Source: Clostridium thermopalmarium DSM 5974 (lineage in GTDB: Bacteria; Bacillota; Clostridia; Clostridiales; Clostridiaceae). Taken from it: a stretch of DNA of 64,000 bases. This document shows positions 18,141 through 27,706 of this stretch, in pieces. The DNA lies in contig NZ_PVXN01000069.1 in the NCBI RefSeq assembly GCF_002995795.1, positions 1-64,000 of the forward strand, given 5' to 3'. Position numbers and translations under genes: made by a program. The notes beneath the pieces were generated by a model. The model saw only the letters and a list, made by a program, of their open reading frames with translations, was not told the DNA's origin and made no database searches. Every line of letters starts with the position of its first letter. Positions within the stretch are counted from its first letter, which is position 1.

Positions 18141-18187
18141 AAAAAGGCCAGAATAGCTCTATGCTCTAGAACTACTGGCCTTTAAAA
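18141..18187 (+). terminator. Terminator of the ABC exporter pair
   Basis: AAAGGCCAG and CTGGCCTTT pair around a 23-nt loop between the exporter permease and the leftward PH-domain gene. Short T runs are present on both sides, so it is probably shared. Confidence 0.65.
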
Positions 18188-18198
18188 CTAGTCCTTTT

Positions 18199-18576
18199 CT
18201 ATTTTAAAACATATTCAGCTAAAACGCTTTGCAGTTCATATATATTTAAACTCTTATTAAACTGCTTTTCTATAGGAACCTGAGAACCTGAAATCCATAT
18301 CTTAAGTTCAGCATCCAAATCAAAATTTCCAGCTGTTTCTATACTAAAATGAGTAATATTTTTATATGGAATTGAATGATATTCTATCTTCTTACCTGTA
18401 ACTCCTTGCTTATCTACTAATATAAGTCTCTTATTAGTGAATATGAACATATCACGAATAAGTTTATATGCCTTTTCAACTGATTCTGTTGAACTTAATA
18501 TATTAGAATATTCCTTTTGCACTTCCTGAGTACTAACTTCTGAAGCATTACCCATTAATCCATCAAATAGTCCCAT
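18199..18576 (-). CDS. Bacterial PH-domain protein
   Basis: The 125-residue product matches the bacterial pleckstrin-homology family (bPH_1 type). A small N-terminal GLFDGLMGN helix is followed by strands including DMFIFTNKRLILVDKQG, KKIEYHSIPYKNITHFSIET and ELKIWISG, and a C-terminal helix. FTNKRLILVD and the IPY-I--FS pair are the family's marks. Its role is not established in general. AGGAGG precedes the ATG. It has a short dyad in its promoter region (18606-18624). Confidence 0.85.
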   Translation of the reverse strand: MGLFDGLMGNASEVSTQEVQKEYSNILSSTESVEKAYKLIRDMFIFTNKRLILVDKQGVTGKKIEYHSIPYKNITHFSIETAGNFDLDAELKIWISGSQVPIEKQFNKSLNIYELQSVLAEYVLK

Positions 18577-18605
18577 AAAAATCCTCCTAATTATTATTTT
18601 TTATT

Positions 18606-18624
18606 ATGTGTATATTATACACAT
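18606..18624. promoter_or_regulatory. ATGTGTATA/TATACACAT palindrome upstream of the PH-domain gene
   Basis: This is a perfect 9-bp inverted repeat with one central base, about 30 bp upstream of the PH-domain start. The half-site matches the TTATACACAT boxes near 6.0 and 9.06 kb, so it may be a site for the same protein, or chance in AT-rich DNA. Confidence 0.35.
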
Positions 18625-18767
18625 ATAAGAAAACTGCATGCAATTTTATTAATCTGTTTGCCTGTGGTATTATATTAGAAATATTTTGCTCCATAAAATA
18701 TTTCTATCTTGTAACATTATCCCCTCTCCATTATAATTAATAGGAGTAGACAGGGGGACTTTTGAAT

Positions 18768-19385
18768 ATGAAAATGATATTTTTTGATACAGAAACAACA
18801 GGCATAAGGCCAGGAAGCATATGTCAGCTTAGTTATATTCTAGTTGATACAAGTATAAAACCAACAAAAACCATTGGTAAAAATATATTCTTTACTGTAG
18901 AATATATAGAGCCAGAAGCAGAGCAGATTCACGGCTTTAGTGTTGAAAAACTATATGAGCTAAGTAATGGTAAATATTTTGAAGACCGTTTAGAGGAATT
19001 TTTAGATGATTTTCAAAATGCAGATATCTTAATTGGCCATAATGTTAATTTTGATATAAAATTTTTAAAATGTGAATTAGAGGGCTGCGGAGAATTTATA
19101 GAACCTAAGAATGTATTTTGTACTATGAATTATTACAGAAATATATGCAATCTAAAAAATAGCCGAAATGAAACTAAAGCTCCTAAACTTAAAGAAGCCA
19201 TAGAATTTCTTAATATAAAAGAGTCTCATATAGATGCCTTGACCAAAAAGCTTTTTAATGAAACAGGAAACTTTCATGATGCTAGATTTGACACTACTGC
19301 TACATACTTACTTGTTACAGAAGGAATAAAAAAGGGATATATTCCTCCAAGATATTTTTCTAATATGGTTAATAAAAATCAATAA
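18768..19385 (+). CDS. DEDDh 3'-5' exonuclease (DnaQ-like)
   Basis: This roughly 205-residue exonuclease has ExoI FFDTETTG (Asp and Glu), ExoII IGHNVNFDIKFL and ExoIII HDARFDTTATYLL (His and Asp). It is a stand-alone domain, so it may proofread, trim RNA like RNase T, or act in repair. I chose the ATG at 18768, about 9 nt after GGGGGA; a TTG two codons upstream is an alternative. It is monocistronic, ending before a strong hairpin. Confidence 0.88.
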   Translation: MKMIFFDTETTGIRPGSICQLSYILVDTSIKPTKTIGKNIFFTVEYIEPEAEQIHGFSVEKLYELSNGKYFEDRLEEFLDDFQNADILIGHNVNFDIKFLKCELEGCGEFIEPKNVFCTMNYYRNICNLKNSRNETKAPKLKEAIEFLNIKESHIDALTKKLFNETGNFHDARFDTTATYLLVTEGIKKGYIPPRYFSNMVNKNQ

Positions 19386-19416
19386 AAAATAGTCTTAAGT
19401 AATATGTATAAATGTT

Positions 19417-19457
19417 AATGACCACTGCACTTATTAAACAATGTAGTGGTCATTTTT
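19417..19457 (+). terminator. Terminator of the DEDDh exonuclease gene
   Basis: AATGACCACTGCA pairs with TGTAGTGGTCATT, with one wobble, and TTTTTA follows rightward. Confidence 0.8.
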
Positions 19458-19502
19458 ACTTCATGTTTAAATTTAGTATTATGCTTTAAGTATCTTAATT
19501 TC

Positions 19503-19760
19503 TTAATCAAAATCAAAATCTCTTTCAACTTTTAATATACGCCCTGTAATTGCATCAACATGAACTTCATATACTCCTAATGAAGTACGTATATCAATTT
19601 CATAAACTAATATACCATTTTCATAGTCCAATTCCACTTTGATAACCTGACCAGGCACTCGCTGCAGAGCAATTTGAATAGCTGCCTCGCTGTTAATTCG
19701 ATAACTTCTCCAGTAATTATCCCAAAAGCCATAATACAAATTATTGTAACTATTAAACAT
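19503..19760 (-). CDS. Small PepSY-domain protein
   Basis: The 85-residue protein has the PepSY pattern: helix EAAIQIALQRVPGQVIKVELD, then paired strands GILVYEIDIRTSLGVYEVHVDAITGRILKVERD. PepSY units often inhibit peptidases, but usually follow a signal peptide. Here the N-terminus is a Tyr/Asn/Trp-rich tail (FNSYNNLYYGFWDNYW) with no signal or membrane helix, as in spore-associated small proteins. AAGGAG precedes the ATG. No partner gene is apparent. Confidence 0.75.
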   Translation of the reverse strand: MFNSYNNLYYGFWDNYWRSYRINSEAAIQIALQRVPGQVIKVELDYENGILVYEIDIRTSLGVYEVHVDAITGRILKVERDFDFD

Positions 19761-19846
19761 TAAGTAAACTCCTTATAAATATTAGTTCTACATTGTTACT
19801 ATATTCATAAGTTACTAATATGTTACTAAATAATTATATTGATAAT

Positions 19847-22800
19847 TTATACTTTAAACTCCGCTCTACTTCCTTTATTTGTAGTTCTTATTTCTAATCT
19901 TGTTTGTATTCTTTCTTTTAACTCTGCTACATGGGATATTATTCCAACCAATCTTCCATCATTTTGAAGCTCCATCAAACATTCAATAGCATTGTCTAAG
20001 GATTCTGGATCTAAAGTTCCAAAACCTTCATCTATAAACATAGTATCTAACTGTATTCCTCCTGTATTAGCTTGAACAACATCTGCAAGTCCTAGTGCCA
20101 TAGATAAAGAAGCTTTAAAACTTTCTCCTCCAGACAAGGTTCCTATATCTCTTACCTTTCCTGTATAGTTATCAAAAACTTCTAATTCAAGACCTTGTCC
20201 TTTTCTCTTATCTCCCATATCTTCTTTTCTTAAAAGCTCAAACCTTCCTGAAGTCATCTTATTAAATCTTAAATTTGCTGCATCAATTATTCTTTCAAAA
20301 TAAGAAGCTAATACATATCTTTCAAAACTTATTTTTTTAGAATTATCTCCATTGATTATATTTGAAAGTCTTCCAACTATCTTATACTTTTCCTCATCTT
20401 CTTTTATGCTCTTATTATGCTTATTACAATCTTCTAAAACCGTTTTATTATTTTTTATTCTTGCAAAGATTTCTTTTGCTTCTTTATCCAAGTTAGCCTT
20501 TACTTCATTCTCCTTTTTTAATTTTTCATTGATTTCAGATAAATCAATCCTGCTTAATCCTTCCACATCCTTTAATAAGGTCTCATATAAATTTCTACAG
20601 CTTAATAGATCAGAGTTAAATTTGTTTATCTCTTCTTCTAGTGCTTCAATTTTCTCCTCAGATAAAACACTATGTTTATAATCTAGATAATCCGTAAATC
20701 CTAAATCTAATACTCTTCTTTTGAACATCTCTAATGCCTCATTGCGTTCACTCTCTGCCCTTTCCTTCATCTCTCTTGTACTTTTTTCTATTCCTTTTGC
20801 ATTATCTAATTTGCTCTTCGACGCATTAAAAATCTTTTCTGCATTTTCATACTCTTTTTTAATCAAAGACAACTTATTGTTTAAGCTTATAATCATGTCT
20901 TCTAGCTCTTTTGAAGTTTTTATCTCTCCATTAAACTCATTTTTTATTAAAGTTAGTGTACTATTGACTGCACTTAATTTTCCTTCTTCAACTACTAATT
21001 CCTCATTTTTTAGCTGTAGTTCTCTTCTAAGTTCCTCAGCATTTTTATATAAACTATTTTTCTCTTCCAATATATCTTTTTCTTTATTAATAAAAATATC
21101 TAATTCTCTTATCCTATTTTCTATGTCAATTAATGCATCTTTATTCTGTCTATATAAGTTCTTAACTTCATTATTAATCTTATCTAAATCTTCTTCACAA
21201 ACTTCAATATTCAGTAATTCTCTTGAAAGAGGCCCTATGGAATTCTCCATAACAATCTTTAAAGAACTGTTTATCTCAGTAAGCCTAGATAAACATTTAT
21301 CTCTTTTTTCTCTCCAAACTTCTAGAGTTTCTTTTTCTTTTTTTACCTTTTCTTCTCTAATATCATTATCTTCTATCTTAGCAAGTTTCGGATGATGAGT
21401 TGAACCACATACTGGACAAGGAGTTCCTTCTTCTAAATTTAATGCTAAAATTCCGGCTTGACTTTTTCTAAAAATATCTTCTAATTTTTCATAATTATTC
21501 TTTACTGATATAAATATTTTGTCTAATTCTTCAAAAGTTTTAACTTTTTCATCATGTTTATTTTTATATTTTATCCATCTACTAATGGAGTTATATAGTT
21601 CCTTTAGATTATTAAGCTTATTAAAAGTTTCTACTTTTTTAACCTCTAGTTTTCTTTTTTCATCCTTAGCTAAATTTATATTTTCTAAATTTTTATCTAT
21701 TATTTTTAATCTTTCTTCATTTTTCAAAATATTAATATTTATATTTTCAATTCTTTCTTTTACTGCTTTAACCTTATTATTAAAGAACTCTACTTGTTTT
21801 TTAGTTTTCTCATACTCAGAAACCTTTTCTTTTAATTTTAACTTTTCATCTATATTCTTTATAATTTTATTCTTTTCTTCTTCTCTGCTTTGCTGTTTTA
21901 CAAACTCCTGCTTTGCTTTCTCATAACTTTTTGTATACAATTCTAAATTCTTTTCTAACTCTTCAAGTCTTGACTTTAAATTTTTTAATTCCTCATTTTT
22001 TTCCTCATACTTTTCTTCAAAATTTCTTACAGTTATAGCCTTTTTTGCTCTATCTAACTGATTCTTTTTACTTTTATATTCTTCAATTTTTACTTCTAAT
22101 TTATCTAATTCTTTTTTAACATTTTCAAGTTTATCAAACTTGCTATTAATAGCTTCTCCAAGATTTATCTCCTTTTGAAACTTTTTTATGTTTTGTGTGG
22201 TCTTTTCAATGTTTTCTTCTAAAACTTTTTGACTATGTATATCCCTCTCTATAGATTTTTTAAAGCTCTCCATAATAGTATCTATATTTATATTGTCAGC
22301 ATTTATTATTCTAAACAGCTCATCATCCTCTTCTCCACATATAAAACTTCTTATTTTATTTAACCTATCTCTTTGTACTCTTTCAATAGAATTTTTTAAT
22401 GCTTTTGCCTCTTCTCTTATTTCTCTTTGAATTCTCTCAAAAACTTCTGTTCCAAAAATTTTTCTAAATATTTCTTCTTTCTCATCACTCTTCGCATTTA
22501 AAAGTTTTTTAAATTCTCCTTGTGGTATCATGACCAACTGTTTAAACTGCTCAGTGGTTATTCCAAGTATATTTTCTACCTCTCTAGTCACTTCTTTAAA
22601 CCCTGTTATAGTTTTATCTTTCGAAATTCTAATTTCAGCCATAGGCTTGCTTTCCACAAAGCCTTCCCCTCTTTGCTTCGGTCTTAAATAGCTTGGCGAT
22701 CTTTTAACATAATAGTCCTTTCCCCTTAAACTAAACCAAAGTTCCACCTCTGTTGGAGTTTTAGAGTCTGCAAAATGACTTCTTAAAGACTTCCCTTCCC

Positions 22801-22984
22801 TATCACTGCCGTTTGCCTCTCCATATAGAGCGAAATTTATAGCGTCAAAAATTGTGGTTTTTCCAGCACCAGTATTACCGCATATAACAAACATATTTTT
22901 ATCCTTCAAATTCTCTTCAAAATCCAATTCCTGTCTCTCCGCATATGGGCCAAAACCGCTTATTATAAGCTTTTTAACCTTCAT
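19847..22984 (-). CDS. sbcC: Nuclease SbcCD subunit C (SMC-like ATPase)
   Basis: At 1045 residues it is a Rad50-type ATPase. The N-terminus has Walker A ICGNTGAGKTT. Two very long coiled coils flank a zinc hook (CPVCGSTHHP, near residue 525). The C-terminal half-site has LSGGESFKASLSMALGLAD and FIDEGFGTLDPESLD. With SbcD it opens hairpins and trims DNA ends. Its ATG overlaps the sbcD stop as ATGA, so the two are translationally coupled. It is last in the operon. Confidence 0.96.
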   Translation of the reverse strand: MKVKKLIISGFGPYAERQELDFEENLKDKNMFVICGNTGAGKTTIFDAINFALYGEANGSDREGKSLRSHFADSKTPTEVELWFSLRGKDYYVKRSPSYLRPKQRGEGFVESKPMAEIRISKDKTITGFKEVTREVENILGITTEQFKQLVMIPQGEFKKLLNAKSDEKEEIFRKIFGTEVFERIQREIREEAKALKNSIERVQRDRLNKIRSFICGEEDDELFRIINADNINIDTIMESFKKSIERDIHSQKVLEENIEKTTQNIKKFQKEINLGEAINSKFDKLENVKKELDKLEVKIEEYKSKKNQLDRAKKAITVRNFEEKYEEKNEELKNLKSRLEELEKNLELYTKSYEKAKQEFVKQQSREEEKNKIIKNIDEKLKLKEKVSEYEKTKKQVEFFNNKVKAVKERIENININILKNEERLKIIDKNLENINLAKDEKRKLEVKKVETFNKLNNLKELYNSISRWIKYKNKHDEKVKTFEELDKIFISVKNNYEKLEDIFRKSQAGILALNLEEGTPCPVCGSTHHPKLAKIEDNDIREEKVKKEKETLEVWREKRDKCLSRLTEINSSLKIVMENSIGPLSRELLNIEVCEEDLDKINNEVKNLYRQNKDALIDIENRIRELDIFINKEKDILEEKNSLYKNAEELRRELQLKNEELVVEEGKLSAVNSTLTLIKNEFNGEIKTSKELEDMIISLNNKLSLIKKEYENAEKIFNASKSKLDNAKGIEKSTREMKERAESERNEALEMFKRRVLDLGFTDYLDYKHSVLSEEKIEALEEEINKFNSDLLSCRNLYETLLKDVEGLSRIDLSEINEKLKKENEVKANLDKEAKEIFARIKNNKTVLEDCNKHNKSIKEDEEKYKIVGRLSNIINGDNSKKISFERYVLASYFERIIDAANLRFNKMTSGRFELLRKEDMGDKRKGQGLELEVFDNYTGKVRDIGTLSGGESFKASLSMALGLADVVQANTGGIQLDTMFIDEGFGTLDPESLDNAIECLMELQNDGRLVGIISHVAELKERIQTRLEIRTTNKGSRAEFKV

Positions 22985-24165
22985 TCTTCTTTTCCTCCTC
23001 TCTCTGCTTTTTCTATTATTTTTTTCATAAATTCTATCTCTTCTTCAGAGGATTTCTCCCCCATAATATCTTCATAAAAATCCTTAAATAAATCCAATTT
23101 AGATTTTTCCTTAATATTACTAGCAGCGGTTTTAGTATGAGATACATCTCTTATCCTTTCTTCTCTTGAAAGTTCCATAACATTAGGATACACGCTTCTC
23201 AATTTTGCCATAGGGTCTAAAAGTTCTCCCTTATCTGTAAGTATAACTTTTATATAATCTTCATTATTTTCTGGGCTGCAAGATCCATAATCTATAAGTT
23301 CTTTTAATTCTCCTTTTATTACTCTAAAATCTCTTTTAGGATTAAATTTATAAAAATCTATATGTACTTTCCCTTCTCCATCTAAATTTATAATAGTTAT
23401 ACCTTTCTTCTGCCTAGTCTCAGAAAAGGAGTATTTTAATAGAGAACCTGCATACCTTATCTTATCGCTTCCTACCTTTTGAGGTCCATGCAAATGTCCA
23501 AGGGCAGTATAGTTAAAATCTTCAAAATAGGCTGCATTTATTACTGCTGTACCTCCAATGGATAAAGGTTTTTCTGATTCACTTTCTTCTAAATCCATTG
23601 CTGCTTCATTTTCGCTGTTTATATATGTAACATATCCATGAGCAATTGCTACATTCCTTTCATTCTGATTAAAGTCTTCTTTAATATGTTCTAATATCAC
23701 TCTCATGGCATCATCATGAGTTTTTATGTTTTTATCTCCATATAAATCTCTTGCTATAGGTGGGTCTATATATGGTATAGGATAGAAATTCACAGATCCA
23801 TATTCATCATTTAAGGTAATCTTTTCTATATTCCTTTTTAATGTTCCTCTTATATAAAGCCCACTTTTCCTAAGGAGTTCACTTCCAAAATCTATCCTTT
23901 CATTGCTGTCATGATTTCCAGCTAAGGCTATAACTGGAGTTTTTAGCTCCATAACTATTTTATATAAAGCTTTATTAAGAAGCTCAATAGCTTGTATCGG
24001 AGGTACAGACCTATCATATAAATCTCCAGCTATTATAAGAACATCCGGCTTTTCCTCTTCAATCTTTTCATAAAGCTGCTCCATAACAAATTCTTGATCC
24101 TCAGTCATATAAAATCCATTAACTAATTTACCTATATGCCAATCTGCTGTATGAAAAATCTTCAT
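22981..24165 (-). CDS. sbcD: Nuclease SbcCD subunit D (Mre11-like)
   Basis: The metallophosphoesterase motifs are in order from the N-terminus: HTADWHIGK (D8, H10), AGDLYDR, LAGNHDSNE, then AHGYV and LGHLHGPQ. A C-terminal cap binds SbcC. The start was moved to the ATG at 24165, which follows GGAGGTGG by 7 nt; an upstream in-frame codon at 24180 lies before that site. About 394 residues, typical for SbcD. The sbcC gene overlaps its stop. Confidence 0.95.
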   Translation of the reverse strand: MKIFHTADWHIGKLVNGFYMTEDQEFVMEQLYEKIEEEKPDVLIIAGDLYDRSVPPIQAIELLNKALYKIVMELKTPVIALAGNHDSNERIDFGSELLRKSGLYIRGTLKRNIEKITLNDEYGSVNFYPIPYIDPPIARDLYGDKNIKTHDDAMRVILEHIKEDFNQNERNVAIAHGYVTYINSENEAAMDLEESESEKPLSIGGTAVINAAYFEDFNYTALGHLHGPQKVGSDKIRYAGSLLKYSFSETRQKKGITIINLDGEGKVHIDFYKFNPKRDFRVIKGELKELIDYGSCSPENNEDYIKVILTDKGELLDPMAKLRSVYPNVMELSREERIRDVSHTKTAASNIKEKSKLDLFKDFYEDIMGEKSSEEEIEFMKKIIEKAERGGKEE

Positions 24166-24265
24166 ATTATCCACCTCCAAATCCTTATTATGTCTATTTT
24201 ATCATACCTAATTTATGCAAAACAGCCTTGCTCCATCTCCTCTTTATCATTCTAATTTAGTATAC

Positions 24266-24310
24266 ATAAAAAACGTAGATAGATTTCAATTTACAAAATC
24301 TATCTACGTT
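24266..24310 (-). terminator. Terminator of the FtsX-type ABC permease gene
   Basis: A perfect 15-bp stem (AACGTAGATAGATTT) with a 9-nt loop is followed leftward by TTTTTT. It lies 13 bp past the permease stop. Confidence 0.85.
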
Positions 24311-24322
24311 CTCTGTTTTTTG

Positions 24323-26812
24323 CTAAAAGTCCTCTCTTACAGCCTCTATCAAGTTTTCTCTTTTCATTCTTCTAAGTGGTGCCTGCACTGAGATATAGCC
24401 TATAATCATAGTGCCTGCTACTGTGATGAGTATTGAATCCAAAGGCAGCCTATAGCTTTGTTCCCTTACATAGTTCATATTCTTATAAATTGCATATGAT
24501 AAAAATGTTCCTATTATAGAACCATATATACTTCCCTTAATACCATAAAGCATTCCCTCAAGGGTTATGATTTTTCTAAGCCCCTTTTGAGTAAGTCCAA
24601 TACACTTTAAGGCTGCAAATTCTCTTCTTCTTAATATTATATTGGTAGTTAAAGTATTAATAATATTTACACTTCCTATTAAAGATACTACAATAACAAA
24701 GCCATATAATAAAATTTTTATCATTAATATAGAAGATTTTGATGTTCTGTTTTCTTCTATAATATTTATAAGCTGTAAGTCTTCTGAACTACTTATTATG
24801 GACTCAATATTCTTTTTAGCTGAATTCTCTAAATTTGTATCTTTTATCTTTATGTCTACTCTTGAAGGTATTATATCTTTAGAAGTTAATTTTTCAGCTA
24901 CCTCTTTTGTAGTTATCATCTTAATTGCATTTCCGTATCCATTAAAATCAAAAGGATCGCCTTCAAGAACAGCTAAAACTTTCACCTTTTTTACTTGTCT
25001 CTTGCCAAACTCAATCTTCTCTTCTAAGCCTAATCCATCATCGTAACTCTGAATTGGTATTTCATCTCCAACCTTTAAATTTGCTATAGGTCCATAATAA
25101 TATTTCTTAGTCTTTCTATTAAATATCTCATTTTTTCCTATTATAATTACTCCATTTTTATTATTTAAATCTTCAACATTTATGCTTCCTTCCTTCAAAT
25201 ACTTCTTTGCAACTTTAAGGGAGTTTTCATCATAAACTGATAATGAAGCATCTAAAAGTGTTTTATTTTCTCCATTATAGTTTGTATCTTCATATACATT
25301 CCCTATATCTTTTATTTTCTTTAATTCTTTACTCTTATCTATAACTGACTGAAAAAGATATTGATTATATACCTTATACACAGCCTCTGTTTCAGGCATA
25401 TCTTCTATATTCTTTATAATCTCCTCATTAATCTTCTTTGGCTCAGTGCTGAAATCTCCATTTAATATTATTGAAAAATGTATATCTCTTGATTCATTCA
25501 TTTTATCATAAACATTTAAAGACATATCCATAAAAGCCTTAAAGGTTATAAATAAAGTTACACTTATTATTATTGAAAATACTGTGGTTCTATACCTTTT
25601 TCTGTTTCTTTTTATATTCTTAGAAGCTAAAGCTCCTTCAAAACCAAAAATTTTCTCTATAATTAAACTCTTTCTTTTCTTTAACTTTTCCTTTGATATA
25701 GAATTTCTACTGCTAATGGCAACTAATGGGGATATTCTCCCTGCAAAAGTGGCTGGAAGTAAAGCAGATATATAAATGGAAAGCAATCCAATAACAGTGC
25801 TGATGATTAAAACATCTATGGTTATTGTTGGTTCTATAAACACTACTTCTCTCGTGCTTATGATTTTAAAGGCTAAATCTATTCCATATAAAGCAATAAT
25901 TCCAAAACAAAGTCCTATAGGAATACCTATAATAGCAAGGAAAGTAGCCTCTCTTAGTATAATCTTTCTTATCTGTTTTTGAGTAGCTCCCACTGCCCTT
26001 AAAAGCCCAAACTGCTTAACTCTTTCCACTACACTTATCTGAAAAGCATTATATATTACCGCTATGGTTGCCACCATGACAATTGTAGTTATTATAACAA
26101 GTATGCCTAATAATCCTTTAGGCATTTCCTCCCCTAACATTGACAGCAAATAATCATTTCTCATTACAAATTTTTTATCTGATAGCTTTTCAAGTTCATC
26201 AATGTTTTTTCCTAAGTTTCTATTAACATTTAATTCTGCTAATAAAATTCTATCATTATCATTTATATTAGAACTATTTGTTATTATCTCTCCTGTTTTT
26301 GTAACTTGACTCTTATATGTATCTTTCAATATTCCAACCAAAGTATATTCTTTATTTAATATTTTTATACTATCTCCAAGCTTTCCATCCTTTTTAATCT
26401 TATCAAGAAACCAACCTTCTAAAACTAACTCTGTATCTTTTTCTGGAAATCTACCCTCTTTTAGAGAATAAGGTAAAAGCTCTGCCCCCTGACTTGTTAT
26501 AAATACTTCTTTAGCTTTAAGATTGTCATTTATATCAATTTCTTTTCCTTCTGCATAGACACCACTTCTTAAAACATTAGGGTTGCTCTTAATTTTAGTG
26601 ATAAGAGCATCATCAACCTTAGAATAAGCGATATGCCAGGATCCATAAGCATTTTTCATGTCCTCTATCTTTGCTTTCTGCATACTCTTCAAAAAGAATC
26701 CTATGGAGGATATTAAAGCTACTGATAATATAATTCCAATTAAGGTTAATATAGTTCTTTTTTTATTTCCTTTTATATACTTCCACGTTATGTGTTTATA
26801 GCTATTAATCAT
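24323..26812 (-). CDS. MacB/FtsX-family ABC transporter permease
   Basis: This roughly 829-residue permease has the double FtsX layout: an N-terminal helix, a large extracytoplasmic MacB-like region, three helices (MVATIAVIYNAFQISVVERVKQFGLLRAVG), a further helix, a second extracytoplasmic region, and three more helices (IILRRREFAALKCIGLTQ). The RVKQFGLLRAVGAT and RREFAALKCIGL loops are the family's coupling helices. The start was set at 26812, after GAGGTGAGA. It lies directly after its ATPase. Such systems export peptides or antibiotics or regulate cell-wall enzymes; the substrate is not evident. Confidence 0.9.
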   Translation of the reverse strand: MINSYKHITWKYIKGNKKRTILTLIGIILSVALISSIGFFLKSMQKAKIEDMKNAYGSWHIAYSKVDDALITKIKSNPNVLRSGVYAEGKEIDINDNLKAKEVFITSQGAELLPYSLKEGRFPEKDTELVLEGWFLDKIKKDGKLGDSIKILNKEYTLVGILKDTYKSQVTKTGEIITNSSNINDNDRILLAELNVNRNLGKNIDELEKLSDKKFVMRNDYLLSMLGEEMPKGLLGILVIITTIVMVATIAVIYNAFQISVVERVKQFGLLRAVGATQKQIRKIILREATFLAIIGIPIGLCFGIIALYGIDLAFKIISTREVVFIEPTITIDVLIISTVIGLLSIYISALLPATFAGRISPLVAISSRNSISKEKLKKRKSLIIEKIFGFEGALASKNIKRNRKRYRTTVFSIIISVTLFITFKAFMDMSLNVYDKMNESRDIHFSIILNGDFSTEPKKINEEIIKNIEDMPETEAVYKVYNQYLFQSVIDKSKELKKIKDIGNVYEDTNYNGENKTLLDASLSVYDENSLKVAKKYLKEGSINVEDLNNKNGVIIIGKNEIFNRKTKKYYYGPIANLKVGDEIPIQSYDDGLGLEEKIEFGKRQVKKVKVLAVLEGDPFDFNGYGNAIKMITTKEVAEKLTSKDIIPSRVDIKIKDTNLENSAKKNIESIISSSEDLQLINIIEENRTSKSSILMIKILLYGFVIVVSLIGSVNIINTLTTNIILRRREFAALKCIGLTQKGLRKIITLEGMLYGIKGSIYGSIIGTFLSYAIYKNMNYVREQSYRLPLDSILITVAGTMIIGYISVQAPLRRMKRENLIEAVREDF

Positions 26813-26828
26813 TATTCTCACCTCTAAC

Positions 26829-27509
26829 CTACTTCAAGTATTTATCCGAAACTATGCTTCCGTCCTTAATCGTTATTATCCTGTCTGCACTAGAAGCTAT
26901 GTTTACATCATGAGTAATCAATATTAATGTTTGGTTATATTTCTTTGCTGAAAACTTTAAAAGCTCGATAACTTCCTTTGAATTGCTACTATCTAAGTTT
27001 CCAGTTGGCTCATCTGCAAGTATTATAGAAGGCTTGTTAAGAAGTGCCCTTCCTATAGCTACTCTCTGCTGCTGTCCTCCTGAAAGTTCCGAAGGCAAAT
27101 GATTCTTTCTATCTTCCAACCCTAAAATCTTTATTATCTCCTCTAAATACTTCCTATCCACTTTGTCATTATCAAGTAAAGCTGGTAAAGCTATATTCTC
27201 CTGCACATCTAATACAGGGAGCAGATTAAAAAACTGAAAAATAAATCCAATTTTTCTTCTTCTGAATATAGCAAGCTTTTCTTCCTTATATTGATAAATA
27301 TCTTCCCCATCTATAATAACCTTTCCCTCTGTAGGTCTATCCAAACCTCCTAAAATATGGAGAAGAGTGCTCTTTCCAGAGCCTGAAGCTCCTACTACAG
27401 CTACAAATTCTCCTTTATTTACACTTAAGTCTATACCCTTTAGCGCCTCTACTTTATTTTCCTCTTTTCCATAAATCTTTTTTAAACCTTGAACTTTTAA
27501 TATTTCCAT
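26829..27509 (-). CDS. MacB/LolD-type ABC transporter ATPase
   Basis: At 226 residues, motifs are Walker A GASGSGKST, Q-loop FIFQFFNLLPVLDVQEN, signature LSGGQQQRVAIGRALL, Walker B IILADEPTGNLDS and ITHDV. The FNLLP Q-loop and TGNLDS tail are diagnostic of FtsX-partnered ATPases. The gene is 8 nt from the permease start and starts after AGGAGG. A pair of direct repeats 60-80 bp upstream could be the response-regulator site. Confidence 0.93.
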   Translation of the reverse strand: MEILKVQGLKKIYGKEENKVEALKGIDLSVNKGEFVAVVGASGSGKSTLLHILGGLDRPTEGKVIIDGEDIYQYKEEKLAIFRRRKIGFIFQFFNLLPVLDVQENIALPALLDNDKVDRKYLEEIIKILGLEDRKNHLPSELSGGQQQRVAIGRALLNKPSIILADEPTGNLDSSNSKEVIELLKFSAKKYNQTLILITHDVNIASSADRIITIKDGSIVSDKYLK

Positions 27510-27560
27510 TTTTCTACCTCCTAATACTATTCCTTATATTTAAGAAATTTATCTTATCAG

Positions 27561-27588
27561 TTCTTAACACTTATTCACTCATTCTTAA
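27561..27588. promoter_or_regulatory. 21-bp-spaced TTCTTAA direct repeats before the ABC ATPase
   Basis: Two TTCTTAA copies (27561-27567 and 27582-27588) have a 21-bp period, two helical turns, as expected for an OmpR-type regulator site. They sit between the terminator and the ATPase start, beside a two-component system. Confidence 0.3.
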
Positions 27589-27658
27589 TGGCCCCATTGC
27601 CGATAATAATATTCTAAGCCTCTTAAAACCAACTTTCCATGACAGTATCCTTACAAAG

Positions 27659-27696
27659 AAAAAACCTATCTTACAATTTAGTAAGATAGGTTTTTT
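27659..27696. terminator. Strong bidirectional terminator between histidine kinase and ABC genes
   Basis: AAAAAACCTATCTTAC pairs perfectly with GTAAGATAGGTTTTTT around a 6-nt loop. It isolates the two-component operon from the ABC genes, which therefore need their own promoter. Confidence 0.9.
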
Positions 27697-27706
27697 ATAT
27701 TCTAAG

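Noticed and set aside
20721-21395. A 224-codon open frame opposite sbcC, with others at 20352-20681 and 21519-21926
   Set aside because: They are antisense shadows of the AT-rich coiled-coil gene: Ser/Phe/Leu-rich, with no ribosome site.
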